DNA of 64,000 nucleotides from Crotalaria pallida (taxonomy: Eukaryota > Streptophyta > Magnoliopsida > Fabales > Fabaceae): positions 105,029,001 to 105,093,000 of the forward strand of contig CM075651.1 in assembly GCA_037953625.1 (NCBI GenBank), given 5' to 3'. This document shows, piece by piece, positions 23,550 to 37,654 of the stretch (its first letter is position 1; each line of letters starts with the position of its first letter). Both the position numbers and the translations under genes were made by a program. Under the pieces are notes generated by a model, which was not told the DNA's origin, did not search any database, and saw only the letters and a list, made by a program, of their open reading frames with translations.

Positions 23550-25310
23550 AGGCTTATAATGTTCTAGGAATGTGTATTTGGACTTATAATAACCATTAGA
23601 ATGATCCTAAACAATGCATGGTACCCCAAGGGACGTAGAGGGTGTAGCATGAGTCCTTGGAGGTTCTAACAGGTGTAGAATGGTTAAGAGAATATTCTAA
23701 TGGCTTAGAATGGTCTAGGAATATGTATTAGGACTTATATGAACCATTAGAATGATCCTAAACATTGCTTGAATCCCCAAGGGACGTAGAGGGTGTAGCA
23801 TGAGTCCTTGGAGGTTCTAACAGGTGTAGAATGGTTAAGAGATTATTCTAAAGGCTTAGAATGGTCTAGGAATGTGTATTAGGTCGTATAAGAACCATTA
23901 GAATGATCCTAAACAATGCTTGAGTCCCCAAGGGACATAGAGGGTGTAGCATGAGTCCTTGGAGGTTCTAACAAGTGTAGAATGGTTAAGAGAGTATTCT
24001 AAAGGCTTAGAATGGTCTAGGAATGTGTATTAGGACTTATAATAACCATTAGAATGATCCTAAACATTGCATGGTACCCCAAGGGACGTAGAGGGTGTAG
24101 CATGAGTCCTTGGAGGTTCTAACAAGTGTAGAATGGTTAAGAGAGTATTCTAAAGGCTTAGAATGGTCTAGGAATGTGTATTAGGACTTATAAGAACCAT
24201 TAGAATGATCCTAAACATTGCTTGAATCCCCAAGGGACGTAGAGGGTGTAGCATGAGTCCTTGGAGGTTCTAACAGGTGTAGAATGGTTAAGAGATTATT
24301 CTAAAGGCTTAGAATGGTCTCGGAATGTGTATTAGGTCTTATAAGAACCATTAGAATGATCCTAAACAATGCTTGAGTCCCCAAGGGACATAGAGGGTCT
24401 AGAATGAGTCCTTGGAGGTTCTAACAAGTGTAGAATGGTTAAGAGAGTATTCTAAACGCTTAAAATGGTCTAGGAATGTGTATTAGGACTTATAAGAACC
24501 ATTAGAATGATCCTAAACAATGCTTGAGTCCCCAACGGACGTAGAGGGTGTAACATGAGTCCTTGGAGGTTCTAACAAGTGTAGAATGGTTACGAGAGTA
24601 TTCTAAAGGCTTAGAATGGTCTAGGAATGTGTATTAGGACTTATAATAACCATTAGAATGATCATAAACATTGCATGGTACCCCAAGGGACGTAGAGAGT
24701 GTAGCATGACACCTTGGACGTTCTAACAAGTGTAGAATGGTTAAGAGACTATTCTAAAGGCTTAGAATGGTCTTGGAATGTGTATTAGGACTTTTAAGAA
24801 CCATTAGAATGATCCTAAACAATGCTTGAGTCCCCAAGGGACGTAGAGGGTCTATCATGAGTCCTAGGAGGTTCTAACAGGTGTAGAATGGTTAAGAGAG
24901 TATTCTAAAGGCTTAGAATGGTCTAGGAATGTGTATTAGGACTTATAATAACCATTAGAATGATCCTAAACATTGCTTGAGTCCCCAAGGACGTAGAGGG
25001 TCTAGAATGAGTCCTTGGAGGTTCTAACAAGTGTAGAATGGTTAAGAGAGTATTCTAAAGGCTTAGAATGGTCTAGGAATGTGTATTAGGACTTATAAGA
25101 ACCATTAGAATGATCCTAAACAATGCTTGAGTCCCCAAGGGACGTAGAGGGTGTAGCATGAGTCCTTGGAGGTTCTAACAGGTGTAGAATGGTTAAGAGA
25201 TTATTCAAAAGGCTTAGAATGGTCTTGGAATGTGTATTAGGTCTTATAAGAACCATTAGAATGATCCTAAACAATGCTTGAGTCCCCAAGGGACATAGAG
25301 GGTGTAGCAT
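23550..25310 (+). repeat. Partial third copy of the 23-monomer block
   Basis: Follows 18,870-~20,450 at offset 4,680 bp (31 monomers minus one base), including the AACGC marker at 24457. Private changes include TTATATGAACC at ~23,737, GTCTCGGAATG at ~24,320 and GACTTTTAAG at ~24,790. It then jumps to the GATTATTCAAAAGG monomer near 25,200, skipping monomers present in the earlier copies, which implies an internal deletion. Confidence 0.75.
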
Positions 25311-26130
25311 GAGTCCTTGGAGGTTCTAACAAGTGTAGAATGGTTAAGAGAGTATTCTAAAGGCTTAGAATGGTCTAGGAATGTGTATTAGGTCGTATAA
25401 GAACCATTAGAATGATCCTAAACAATGCTTGAGTCCCCAAGGGACATAGAGGGTGTAGCATGAGTCCTTGAAGGTTCTAACAAGTGTAGAATGGTTAAGA
25501 GAGTATTCTAAAGGCTTAGAATGGTCTAGGAATGTGTATTAGGACTTATAATAACCATTAGAATGATCCTAAACAATGCATGGTACCCCAAGGGACATAG
25601 AGGGTGTAGCATGAGTCCTTGGAGGTTCTTACAGGTATAGAATGGTTAAGAGAATATTCTAATGGCTTAGAATGGTCTAGGAATGTGTATTAGGACTTAT
25701 AAGAACCATTAGAATGATCCTAAACATTGCTTGAATCCCCAAGGGACGTAGAGGGTGTAGCATGAGTCCTTGGAGGTTCTAACAGGTGTAGAATGGTTAA
25801 GAGATTATTCTAATGGCTTAGAATGGTCTAGGAATGTGTATTAGGTCGTATAAGAACCATTAGAATGATCCTAAACAATGCTTGAGTCCCCAAGGGACAT
25901 AGAGGGTGTAGCATGAGTCCTTGGAGGTTCTAACAAGTGTAGAATGGTTAAGAGAGTATTCTAAAGGCTTAGAATGGTCTAGGAATGTGTATTAGGACTT
26001 ATAATAACCATTAGAATGACCCTAAACATTGGATGGTACCCCAAGGGACGTAGAGGGTGTAGCATGAGTCCTTGGAGGTTCTAACAAGTGTAGAATGGTT
26101 AAGAGAGTATTCTAAAGGCTTAGAATGGTC
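25311..26130 (+). repeat. Transition zone between variant families
   Basis: About five monomers of the types seen to the left (TAGGTCGTATAAG, GCATGGTACC, GCTTGAATCCCC), with private substitutions such as GGTTCTTACAGG and CCCTAAACATTGGATGG. No non-satellite DNA separates this stretch from the family that begins next, so the change of variant family is a repeat-repeat junction. Confidence 0.6.
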
Positions 26131-26264
26131 TAGGAATGTGTATTAGGACTTATAAGAACCATTAGAATGATCCTAAACATTGCTTGAATCCCCAAGGGAC
26201 GTAGAGGGTCTAGCATGAGTCATTGGAGGTTCTAACAGGTGTAGAATGGTTAAGAGAGAATTCT

Positions 26265-27600
26265 AAAGGCTTAGAATGGTCTAGGAATGTGTATTAGGAC
26301 TTATAATAACCATTAGAATGATCCTAAACATTGCATGGTACCCCAAGGGACGTAGAGGGTGTAACATGAGTCCTTGGAGGTTCTAACAAGTGTAGAATGG
26401 TTAAGAGAGTATTCTAAAGGCTTAGAATGGTCTAGGAATGTGTATTAGGACTTATAAGAACCATTAGAATGATCCTAAACAATGTTTGAGTCCCCAAGGG
26501 ACGTAGAGGGTCTAGCATGAGTCATTGGAGGATGTAACAGGTGTAGAATGGTTAAGAGAGTATTCTAAAGGCTTAGAATGGTCTAGGAATGTGTATTAGG
26601 TCGTATACGAACCATTAGAATGATCCTAAACAACGCTTGAGTCCCCAAGGGACGTAGAGGGTGTAGCATGAGTCCTTGGAGGTTCTAACGAGTGTAGAAT
26701 GGTTAAGAGAGTATTCTAAAGGCTTAGAATGGTCTAGGAATGTGTATTAGGACTTATAAGAACCATTAGAATGATCCTAAACAATTCTTGAGTCCCCAAG
26801 GGACGTAGAGTGTGTAGCATGAGTCCTTGGAGGTTCAAACATGTGTAGAATGGTTAAGAGAGTATTCTAAAGGCTTAGAATGGTCTAGGAATGTGTATTA
26901 GGACTTACAAGAACCATTAGAATGATCCTAAACAATGTTTGAGTCCCCAAGGGACGTAGAGGGTCTAGCATGAGTCATTGGAGGTTCTAACAGGTGTAGA
27001 ATGGTTAAGAGAGTATTCTAAAGGCTTAGAATGGTCTAGGAATGTGTATTAGGACTTATAATAACCATTAGAATGATCCTAAACATTGCATGGTACCCCA
27101 AGGGACGTAGAGGGTGTAACATGAGTCCTTGGAGGTTCTAACAAGTGTAGAATGGTTAAGAGAGTATTCTAAAGGCTTAGAATGGTCTAGGAATGTGTAT
27201 TAGGACTTATAAGAACCATTAGAATGATCCTAAACAATGTTTGAGTCCCCAAGGGACGTAGAGGGTCTAGCATGAGTCATTGGAGGATGTAACAGGTGTA
27301 GAATGGTTAAGAGAGTATTCTAAAGGCTTAGAATGGTCTAGGAATGTGTATTAGGTCGTATACGAACCATTAGAATGATCCTAAACAACGCTTGAGTCCC
27401 CAAGGGACGTAGAGGGTGTAGCATGAGTCCTTGGAGGTTCTAACGAGTGTAGAATGGTTAAGAGAGTATTCTAAAGGCTTAGAATGGTCTAGGAATGTGT
27501 ATTAGGACTTATAAGAACCATTAGAATGATCCTAAACAATGCTTGAGTCCCCAAGGGACGTAGAGTGTGTAGCATGAGTCCTTGGAGGTTCAAACATGTG
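26265..27600 (+). repeat. 755-bp (5-monomer) tandem duplication, second copy partial
   Basis: GTCATTGGAGGATGTAAC occurs at 26521 and 27276, and TCGTATACGA at 26601 and 27356, exactly 755 bp apart. The GAGTGTGTAGC monomer follows in both. The copies part near 26,845 and 27,600, where the second runs into a TATAATGTTC monomer. Edges are approximate. Confidence 0.75.
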
Positions 27601-30600
27601 TAGAATGGTTAAGAAAGTATTCTAAAGGCCTATAATGTTCTAGGAATGTGTATTTGGACTTATAATAACCATTAGAATGATCCTAAACAATGCATGGAAC
27701 CCCCAAGGGACGTAGAGGGTGTAGCATGAGTCCTTGGAGGTTCTAACAAGTGTAGAATGGCTAAGAGAGTATTCTAAAGGCTTAGAATGGTCTAGGAATG
27801 TATATTAGGACTTATAAGAACCATTAGAATGATCCTAAACAATGTTTGAGTCCCCAAGGGACGTAGAGGGTCTAGCATGAGTCATTGGAGGTTCTAACAG
27901 GTGTAGAATGGTTAAGAGAGTATTCTAAAGGCTTAGAATGGTCTAGGAATGTGTATTAGGTCGTATACGAACCATTAGAATGATCCTAAACAACGCTTGA
28001 GTCCCCAAGGGACGTAGAGGGTGTAGCATGAGTCCTTGGAGGTTCTAACGAGTGTAGAATGGTTAAGAGAGTATTCTAAAGGCTTAGAATGGTCTAGGAA
28101 TGTGTATTAGGACTTATATGAACTATTAGAATGATCCCAAACATTGCTTGAATCCCCCCAAGGGACGTAGAGGGTGTAGCATGAGTCCTTGGAAGTTCTA
28201 ACAAGTGTAGAATGGTTAAGAGAATATTCTAAAGGCTTAGAATGGTCTAGGAATGTGTATTAGGACTTATAAGAACCATTAGAATGATCCTAAACAATGT
28301 TTGAGTCCCCAAGAGACGTAGAGGGTCTAGCATGAGTCATTGGAGGTCTAACAGGTGTAGAATGGTTAAGAGAGTATTCTAAAGGCTTAGAATGGTCTAG
28401 GAATGTGTATTAGGACTTATAATAACCATTAGAATGATCCTAAACATTGCATGGTACCCCAAGGGACAGAGAGGGTGTAACATGAGTCCTTGGAGGTTCT
28501 AACAAGTGTAGAATGGTTAAGAGAGTATTCTAAAGGCTTAGAATGGTCTAGGAATGTGTATTAGGACTTATAATAACCATTAGAATGATCCTAAACATTG
28601 CATGGTACCCCAAGGGACGGAGAGGGTGTAACATGAGTCCTTGGAGGTTCTAACAAGTGTAGAATGGTTAAGAAAGTATTCTAAAGGCTTAGAATGGTCT
28701 AGGAATGTGTATTAGGACTTATAATAACCATTAGAATGATCCTAAACATTGCATGGTACCCCAAGGGACGGAGAGGGTGTAACATGAGTCCTTGGAGGTT
28801 CTAACAAGTGTAGAATGGTTAAGAGAGTATTCTAAAGGCTTAGAATGGTCTAGGAATGTGTATTAGGACTTATAAGAACCATTAGAATGATCCTAAACAA
28901 TGTTTGAGTCCCCAAGGGACGTAGAGGGTCTAGCATGAGTCATTGGAGGTTCTAACAGGTGTAGAATGGTTAAGAGAGTATTCTAAAGGCTTAGAATGGT
29001 CTAGGAATGTGTATTAAGTCGTATACGAACCATTAGAATGATCCTAAACAACGCTTGAGTCCCCAAGGGACGTAGAGGGTGTAGCATGAGTCCTTGGAAG
29101 TTCTAACGAGTGTAGAATGGTTAAGAGAGTATTCTAAAGGCTTAGAATGGTCTAGGAATGTGTATTAGGACTTATAATAACCATTAGAATGATCCTAAAC
29201 AATGCATGGTACCCCCAAGGGACGTAGAGGGTGTAGCATGAGTCCTTGGAGGTTCTAACAAGTGTAGAATGGCTAAGAGAGTATTCTAAAGGCTTAGAAT
29301 GGTCTAGGAATGTGTATTAGGACTTATAAGAACCATTAGAATGATCCTAAACAATGTTTGAGTCCCCAAGGGACGTAGAGGGTCTAGCATGAGTCATTGG
29401 AGGTTCTAACAGGTGTAGAATGGTTAAGAGAGTATTCTAAAGGCTTAGAATGGTCTAGGATTGTGTATTAGGACTTATAATAACCATCAGAATGATCCTA
29501 AACAATGCATGGTACCCCCAAGGGACGTAGAGGGTGTAGCATGAGTCCTTGGAGGTTCTAACAAGTGTAGAATGGCTAAGAGAGTATTCTAAAGGCTTAG
29601 AATGGTCTAGGAATGTATATTAGGACTTATAAGAACCATTAGAATGATCCTAAACAATGCTTGAGTCCCCAAGGGACGTAGAGGGTCTAGCATGAGTCCT
29701 TGGAGGTTCTAACAGGTGTAGAATGGTTAAGAGAGTATTCTAATGGCTTAGAATGGTCTAGGAATGTGTATTAGGACTTATAAGAACCATTAGAATGATC
29801 CTAAACATTGCTTGAATCCCCAAGGGACGTAGAGGGTGTAGCATGAGTCCTTGGAGGTTCTAACAGGTGTAGAATGGTTAAGAGAGTATTCTAATGGCTT
29901 AGAATGGTCTAGGAATGTGTATTAGGACTTATATGAACTATTAGAATGATCCCAAACATTGCTTGAATCCCCCCAAGGGACGTAGAGGGTGTAGCATGAG
30001 TCCTTGGAAGTTCTAACAAGTGTAGAATGGTTAAGAGAATATTATAAAGGCTTAGAATGGTCTAGGAATGTGTATTAGGACTTATAAGAACCATTAGAAT
30101 GATCCTAAACAATGTTTGAGTCCCCAAGAGACGTAGAGGGTCTAGCATGAGTCATTGGAGGTTCTAACAGGTGTAGAATGGTTAAGAGAGTATTCTAAAG
30201 GCTTAGAATGGTCTAGGAATGTGTATTAGGACTTATAATAACCATTAGAATGATCCTAAACATTGCATGGTACCCCAAGGGACGTAGAGGGTGTAACATG
30301 AGTCTTTGGAGGTTCTAACAAGTGTAGAATGGTTAAGAGAGTATTCTAAAGGCTTAGAATGGTCTAGGAATGTGTATTAGGACTTATAAGAACCATTAGA
30401 ATGATCCTAAACAATGTTTGAGTCCCCAAGGGACGTAGAGGGTCTAGCATGAGTCATTGGAGGTTCTAACAGGTGTAGAATGGTTAAGAGAGTATTCTAA
30501 AGGCTTAGAATGGTGTAGGAATGTGTATTAGGACTTATAATAACCATCAGAATGATCCTAAACATTGCATGGTACCCCAAGGGACGTAGAGGGTGTAACA

Positions 30601-32719
30601 TGAGTCCTTGGAGGTTCTAACAAGTGTAGAATGGTTAAGAGAGTATTCTAAAGGCTTAGAATGGTCTAGGAATGTATATTAGGACTTATAAGAACCATTA
30701 GAATGATCCTAAACAATGCTTGAGTCCCCAAGGGACGTAGAGGGTCTAGCATGAGTCATTGGAGGTTCTAACAGGTGTAGAATGGTTAAGAGAGTATTCT
30801 AAAGGCTTAGAATGGTCTAGGAATGTGTATTAGGACTTATAATAACCATCAGAATGATCCTAAACATTGCATGGTACCCCAAGGGACGTAGAGGGTGTAA
30901 CATGAGTCCTTGGAGGTTCTAACAAGTGTAGAATGGTTAAGAGAGTATTCTAAAGGCTTAGAATGGTCTAGGAATGTGTATTAGGACTTATAAGAACCAT
31001 TAGAATGATCCTAAACATTGCTTGAATCCCCAAGGGACGTAGAGGGTCTAGCATGAGTCATTGGAGGTTCTAACAGGTGTAGAATGGTTAAGAGAGTATT
31101 CTAAAGGCTTAGAATGGTCTAGGAATGTGTATTAGGACTTATAATAACCATTAGAATGATCCTAAACATTGCATGGTACCCCAAGGGACGTAGAGGGTGT
31201 AACATGAGTCTTTGGAGGTTCTAACAAGTGTAGAATGGTTAAGAGAGTATTCTAAAGGCTTAGAATGGTCTAGGAATGTGTATTAGGACTTATAAGAACC
31301 ATTAGAATGATCCTAAACAATGTTTGAGTCCCCAAGGGACGTAGAGGGTCTAGCATGAGTCATTGGAGGTTCTAACAGGTGTAGAATGGTTAAGAGAGTA
31401 TTCTAAAGGCTTAGAATGGTCTAGGAATGTGTATTAGGACTTATAATAACCATCAGAATGATCCTAAACATTGCATGGTACCCCAAGGGACGTAGAGGGT
31501 GTAACATGAGTCCTTGGAGGTTCTAACAAGTGTAGAATGGTTAAGAGAGTATTCTAAAGGCTTAGAATGGTCTAGGAATGTATATTAGGACTTATAAGAA
31601 CCATTAGAATGATCCTAAACAATGCTTGAGTCCCCAAGGGACGTAGAGGGTCTAGCATGAGTCATTGGAGGTTCTAACAGGTGTAGAATGGTTAAGAGAG
31701 TATTCTAAAGGCTTAGAATGGTCTAGGAATGTGTATTAGGACTTATAATAACCATCAGAATGATCCTAAACATTGCATGGTACCCCAAGGGACGTAGAGG
31801 GTGTAACATGAGTCCTTGGAGGTTCTAACAAGTGTAGAATGGTTAAGAGAGTATTCTAAAGGCTTAGAATGGTCTAGGAATGTATATTAGGACTTATAAG
31901 AACCATTAGAATGATCCTAAACAATGCTTGAGTCCCCAAGGGACGTAGAGGGTCTAGCATGAGTCCTTGGAGGTTCTAACAGGTGTAGAATGGTTAAGAG
32001 AGTATTCTAATGGCATAGAATGGTCTAGGAATGTGTATTAGGACTTATAAGAACCATTAGAATGATCCTAAACATTGCTTGAATCCCCAAGGGACGTAGA
32101 GGGTGTAGCATGAGTCCTTGGAGGTTCTAACAGATGTAGAATGGTTAAGAGAGTATTCTAATGGCTTAGAATGGTCTAGGAATGTGTATTAGGACTTATA
32201 TGAACTATTAGAATGATCCCAAACATTGCTTGAATCCCCCCAAGGGACGTAGAGGGTGTAGCATGAGTCCTTGGAAGTTCTAACAAGTGTAGAATGGTTA
32301 AGAGAGTATTCTAAAGGCTTAGAATGGTCTAGGAATGTGTATTAGGACTTACAAGAACCATTAGAATGATCCTAAACAATGTTTGAGTCCCCAAGGGACG
32401 TAGAGGGTCTAGCATGAGTCATTGGAGGTTCTAACAGGTGTAGAATGGTTAAGAGAGTATTCTAAAGGCTTAGAATGGTCTAGGAATGTGTATTAGGACT
32501 TATAATAACCATTAGAATGATCCTAAACATTGCATGGTACCCCAAGGGACGTAGAGGGTGTAACATGAGTCCTTGGAGGTTCTAACAAGTGTAGAATGGT
32601 TAAGAGAGTATTCTAAAGGCTTAGAATGGTCTAGGAATGTGTATTAGGACTTATAAGAACCATTAGAATGATCCTAAACAATGTTTGAGTCCCCAAGGGA
32701 CGTAGAGGGTCTAGCATGA
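27276..32719 (+). repeat. ~5.44-kb higher-order unit, copy 1 (36 monomers)
   Basis: I define the unit by the GTCATTGGAGGATGTAAC marker at 27276, 32720 and 37561. Inside, the TTATATGAACTATTAG monomer with six C occurs at 28111, 29926 and 32193, and monomers with GGGACAGAG or GGGACGGAG lie at ~28.46-28.77 kb. The unit is 8 bp longer than 36 x 151 because of lengthened C runs and small indels. It contains an internal 906-bp duplication that the next copy lacks. Confidence 0.8.
30100..31911 (+). repeat. Internal 906-bp (6-monomer) tandem duplication
   Basis: ATAATAACCATCAG recurs at about 30,540, 30,841, 31,446 and 31,747, so the pair structure repeats at 906 bp. The corresponding place in the next 4.84-kb unit has only one copy: TTATATGAAC marker intervals are 2,267 bp here and 1,361 bp there, a difference of exactly 906. 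Edges are approximate. Confidence 0.75.
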
Positions 32720-35700
32720 GTCATTGGAGGATGTAACAGGTGTAGAATGGTTAAGAGAGTATTCTAAAGGCTTAGAATGGTCTAGGAATGTGTATTAGGT
32801 CGTATACGAACCATTAGAATGATCCTAAACAACGCTTGAGTCCCCAAGGGACGTAGAGGGTGTAGCATGAGTCCTTGGAGGTTCTAACGAGTGTAGAATG
32901 GTTAAGAGAGTATTCTAAAGGCTTAGAATGGTCTAGGAATGTGTATTAGGACTTATAAGAACCATTAGAATGATCCTAAACAATGCTTGAGTCCCCAAGG
33001 GACGTAGAGTGTGTAGCATGAGTCCTTGGAGGTTCAAACATGTGTAGAATGGTTAAGAAAGTATTCTAAAGGCTTATAATGTTCTAGGAATGTGTATTTG
33101 GACTTATAATAACCATTAGAATGATCCTAAACAATGCATGGTACCCCCAACGGACGTAGAGGGTGTAGCATGAGTCCTTGGAGGTTCTAACAAGTGTAGA
33201 ATGGCTAAGAGAGTATTCTAAAGGCTTAGAATGGTCTAGGAATGTATATTAGGACTTATAAGAACCATTAGAATGATCCTAAACAATGTTTGAGTCCCCA
33301 AGGGACGTAGAGGGTCTAGCATGAGTCATTGGAGGTTCTAACAGGTGTAGAATGGTTAAGAGAGTATTCTAAAGGCTTAGAATGGTCTAGGAATGTGTAT
33401 TACGTCGTATACGAACCATTAGAATGATCCTAAACAACGCTTGAGTCCCCAAGGGACGTAGAGGGTGTAGCATGAGTCCTTGGAGGTTCTAACGAGTGTA
33501 GAATGGTTAAGAGAGTATTCTAAAGGCTTAGAATGGTCTAGGAATGTGTATTAGGACTTATAAGAACCATTAGAATGATCCTAAACAATGCTTGAGTCCC
33601 CAAGGGACGTAGAGTGTGTAGCATGAGTCCTTGGAGGTTCTAACAGGTGTAGAATGGTTAAGAGAGTATTCTAATGGCTTAGAATGGTCTAGGAATGTGT
33701 ATTAGGACTTATATGAACTATTAGAATGATCCCAAACATTGCTTGAATCCCCCCAAGGGACGTAGAGGGTGTAGCATGAGTCCTTGGAAGTTCTAACAAG
33801 TGTAGAATGGTTAAGAGAATATTCTAAAGGCTTAGAATGGTCTAGGAATGTGTATTAGGACTTATAAGAACCATTAGAATGATCCTAAACAATGTTTGAG
33901 TCCCCAAGAGACGTAGAGGGTCTAGCATGAGTCATTGGAGGTTCTAACAGGTGTAGAATGGTTAAGAGAGTATTCTAAAGGCTTAGAATGGTCTAGGAAT
34001 GTGTATTAGGACTTATAATAACCATTAGAATGATCCTAAACATTGCATGGTACCCCAAGGGACAGAGAGGGTGTAACATGAGTCCTTGGAGGTTCTAACA
34101 AGTGTAGAATGGTTAAGAGAGTATTCTAACGGCTTAGAATGGTCTAGGAATGTGTATTAGGACTTATAATAACCATTAGAATGATCCTAAACATTGCATG
34201 GTACCCCAAGGGACGGAGAGGGTGTAACATGAGTCCTTGGAGGTTCTAACAAGTGTAGAATGGTTAAGAAAGTATTCTAAAGGCTTAGAATGGTCTAGGA
34301 ATGTGTATTAGGACTTATAATAACCATTAGAATGATCCTAAACATTGCATGGTACCCCAAGGGACGGAGAGGGTGTAATATGAGTCCTTGGAGGTTCTAA
34401 CAAGTGTAGAATGGTTAAGAAAGTATTCTAAAGGCTTAGAATGGTCTAGGAATGTGTATTAGGACTTATAATAACCATTAGAATGATCCTAAACATTGCA
34501 TGGTACCCCAAGGGACGGAGAGGGTGTAACATGAGTCCTTGGAGGTTCTAACAAGTGTAGAATGGTTAAGAGAGTATTCTAAAGGCTTAGAATGGTCTAG
34601 GAATGTGTATTAGGACTTATAAGAACCATTAGAATGATCCTAAACAATGTTTGAGTCCCCAAGGGACGTAGAGGGTCTAGCATGAGTCATTGGAGGTTCT
34701 AACAGGTGTAGAATGGTTAAGAGAGTATTCTAAAGGCTTAGAATGGTCTAGGAATGTGTATTAAGTCGTATACGAACCATTAGAATGATCCTAAACAACG
34801 CTTGAGTCCCCAAGGGACGTAGAGGGTGTAGCATGAGTCCTTGGAAGTTCTAACGAGTGTAGAATGGTTAAGAGAGTATTCTAAAGGCTTAGAATGGTCT
34901 AGGAATGTGTATTAGGACTTATAATAACCATTAGAATGATCCTAAACAATGCATGGTACCCCCAAGGGACGTAGAGGGTGTAGCATGAGTCCTTGGAGGT
35001 TCTAACAAGTGTAGAATGGCAAAGAGAGTATTCTAAAGGCTTAGAATGGTCTAGGAATGTGTATTAGGACTTATAAGAACCATTAGAATGATCCTAAACA
35101 ATGTTTGAGTCCCCAAGGGACGTAGAGGGTCTAGCATGAGTCATTGGAGGTTCTAACAGGTGTAGAATGGTTAAGAGAGTATTCTAAAGGCTTAGAATGG
35201 TCTAGGATTGTGTATTAGGACTTATAATAACCATCAGAATGATCCTAAACAATGCATGGTACCCCCAAGGGACGTAGAGGGTGTAGCATGAGTCCTTGGA
35301 GGTTCTAACAAGTGTAGAATGGCTAAGAGAGTATTCTAAAGGCTTAGAATGGTCTAGGAATGTATATTAGGACTTATAAGAACCATTAGAATGATCCTAA
35401 ACAATGCTTGAGTCCCCAAGGGACGTAGAGGGTCTAGCATGAGTCCTTGGAGGTTCTAACAGGTGTAGAATGGTTAAGAGAGTATTCTAATGGCTTAGAA
35501 TGGTCTAGGAATGTGTATTAGGATTTATAAGAACCATTAGAATGATCCTAAACATTGCTTGAATCCCCAAGGGACGTAGAGGGTGTAGCATGAGTCCTTG
35601 GAGGTTCTAACAGGTGTAGAATGGTTAAGAGAGTATTCTAATGGCTTAGAATGGTCTAGGAATGTGTATTAGGACTTATATGAACTATTAGAATGATCCC

Positions 35701-37560
35701 AAACATTGCTTGAATCCCCCCAAGGGACGTAGAGGGTGTAGCATGAGTCCTTGGAAGTTCTAACAAGTGTAGAATGGTTAAGAGAATATTCTAAAGGCTT
35801 AGAATGGTCTAGGAATGTGTATTAGGACTTATAAGAACCATTAGAATGATCCTAAACAATGTTTGAGTCCCCAAGAGACGTAGAGGGTCTAGCATGAGTC
35901 ATTGGAGGTTCTAACAGGTGTAGAATGGTTAAGAGAGTATTCTAAAGGCTTAGAATGGTCTAGGAATGTGTATTAGGACTTATAATAACCATTAGAATGA
36001 TCCTAAACATTGCATGGTACCCCAAGGGACGTAGAGGGTGTAACATGAGTCTTTGGAGGTTCTAACAAGTGTAGAATGGTTAAGAGAGTATTCTAAAGGC
36101 TTAGAATGGTCTAGGAATGTGTATTAGGACTTATAAGAACCATTAGAATGATCCTAAACAATGTTTGAGTCCCCAAGGGACGTAGAGGGTCTAGCATGAG
36201 TCATTGGAGGTTCTAACAGGTGTAGAATGGTTAAGAGAGTATTCTAAAGGCTTAGAATGGTCTAGGAATGTGTATTAGGACTTATAATAACCATCAGAAT
36301 GATCCTAAACATTGCATGGTACCCCAAGGGACGTAGAGGGTGTAACATGAGTCCTTGGAGGTTCTAACAAGTGTAGAATGGTTAAGAGAGTATTCTAAAG
36401 GCTTAGAATGGTCTAGGAATGTATATTAGGACTTATAAGAACCATTAGAATGATCCTAAACAATGCTTGAGTCCCCAAGGGACGTAGAGGGTCTAGCATG
36501 AGTCATTGGAGGTTCTAACAGGTGTAGAATGGTTAAGAGAGTATTCTAAAGGCTTAGAATGGTCTAGGAATGTGTATTAGGACTTATAATAACCATCAGA
36601 ATGATCCTAAACATTGCATGGTACCCCAAGGGACATAGAGGGTGTAACATGAGTCCTTGGAGGTTCTAACAAGTGTAGAATGGTTAAGAGAGTATTCTAA
36701 AGGCTTAGAATGGTCTAGGAATGTATATTAGGACTTATAAGAACCATTAGAATGATCCTAAACAATGCTTGAGTCCCCAAGGGACGTAGAGGGTCTAGCA
36801 TGAGTCCTTGGAGGTTCTAACAGGTGTAGAATAGTTAAGAGAGTATTCTAATGGCATAGAATGGTCTAGGAATGTGTATTAGGACTTATAAGAACCATTA
36901 GAATGATCCTAAACATTGCTTGAATCCCCAAGGGACGTAGAGGGTGTAGCATGAGTCCTTGGAGGTTCTAACAGATGTAGAATGGTTAAGAGAGTATTCT
37001 AATGGCTTAGAATGGTCTAGGAATGTGTATTAGGACTTATATGAACTATTAGAATGATCCCAAACATTGCTTGAATCCCCCCAAGGGACGTAGAGGGTGT
37101 AGCATGAGTCCTTGGAAGTTCTAACAAGTGTAGAATGGTTAAGAGAGTATTCTAAAGGCTTAGAATGGTCTAGGAATGTGTATTAGGACTTACAAGAACC
37201 ATTAGAATGATCCTAAACAATGTTTGAGTCCCCAAGGGACGTAGAGGGTCTAGCATGAGTCATTGGAGGTTCTAACAGGTGTAGAATGGTTAAGAGAGTA
37301 TTCTAAAGGCTTAGAATGGTCTAGGAATGTGTATTAGGACTTATAATAACCATTAGAATGATCCTAAACATTGCATGGTACCCCAAGGGACGTAGAGGGT
37401 GTAACATGAGTCCTTGGAGGTTCTAACAAGTGTAGAATGGTTAAGAGAGTATTCTAAAGGCTTAGAATGGTCTAGGAATGTGTATTAGGACTTATAAGAA
37501 CCATTAGAATGATCCTAAACAATGTTTGAGTCCCCAAGGGACGTAGAGGGTCTAGCATGA
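32720..37560 (+). repeat. ~4.84-kb higher-order unit, copy 2 (32 monomers)
   Basis: Same order of variants as the preceding unit. TTATATGAAC markers are at 33706, 35673 and 37034. Relative to copy 1 it has lost six monomers (906 bp) in one interval and gained one monomer in each of two others, including an extra GGGACGGAG monomer near 34.2-34.5 kb. The net difference is 603 bp. This shows expansion and contraction inside a large repeat unit after it duplicated. Confidence 0.8.
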
Positions 37561-37654
37561 GTCATTGGAGGATGTAACAGGTGTAGAATGGTTAAGAGAG
37601 TATTCTAAAGGCTTAGAATGGTCTAGGAATGTGTATTAGGTCGTATACGAACCA

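Noticed and set aside
26601..26610. Telomeric or CENP-B-box-like motif
   Set aside because: I looked for telomere-type tandem hexamers or heptamers and for the CENP-B-box pattern with its CGGG end, and found neither; TCGTATACGA does not fit.
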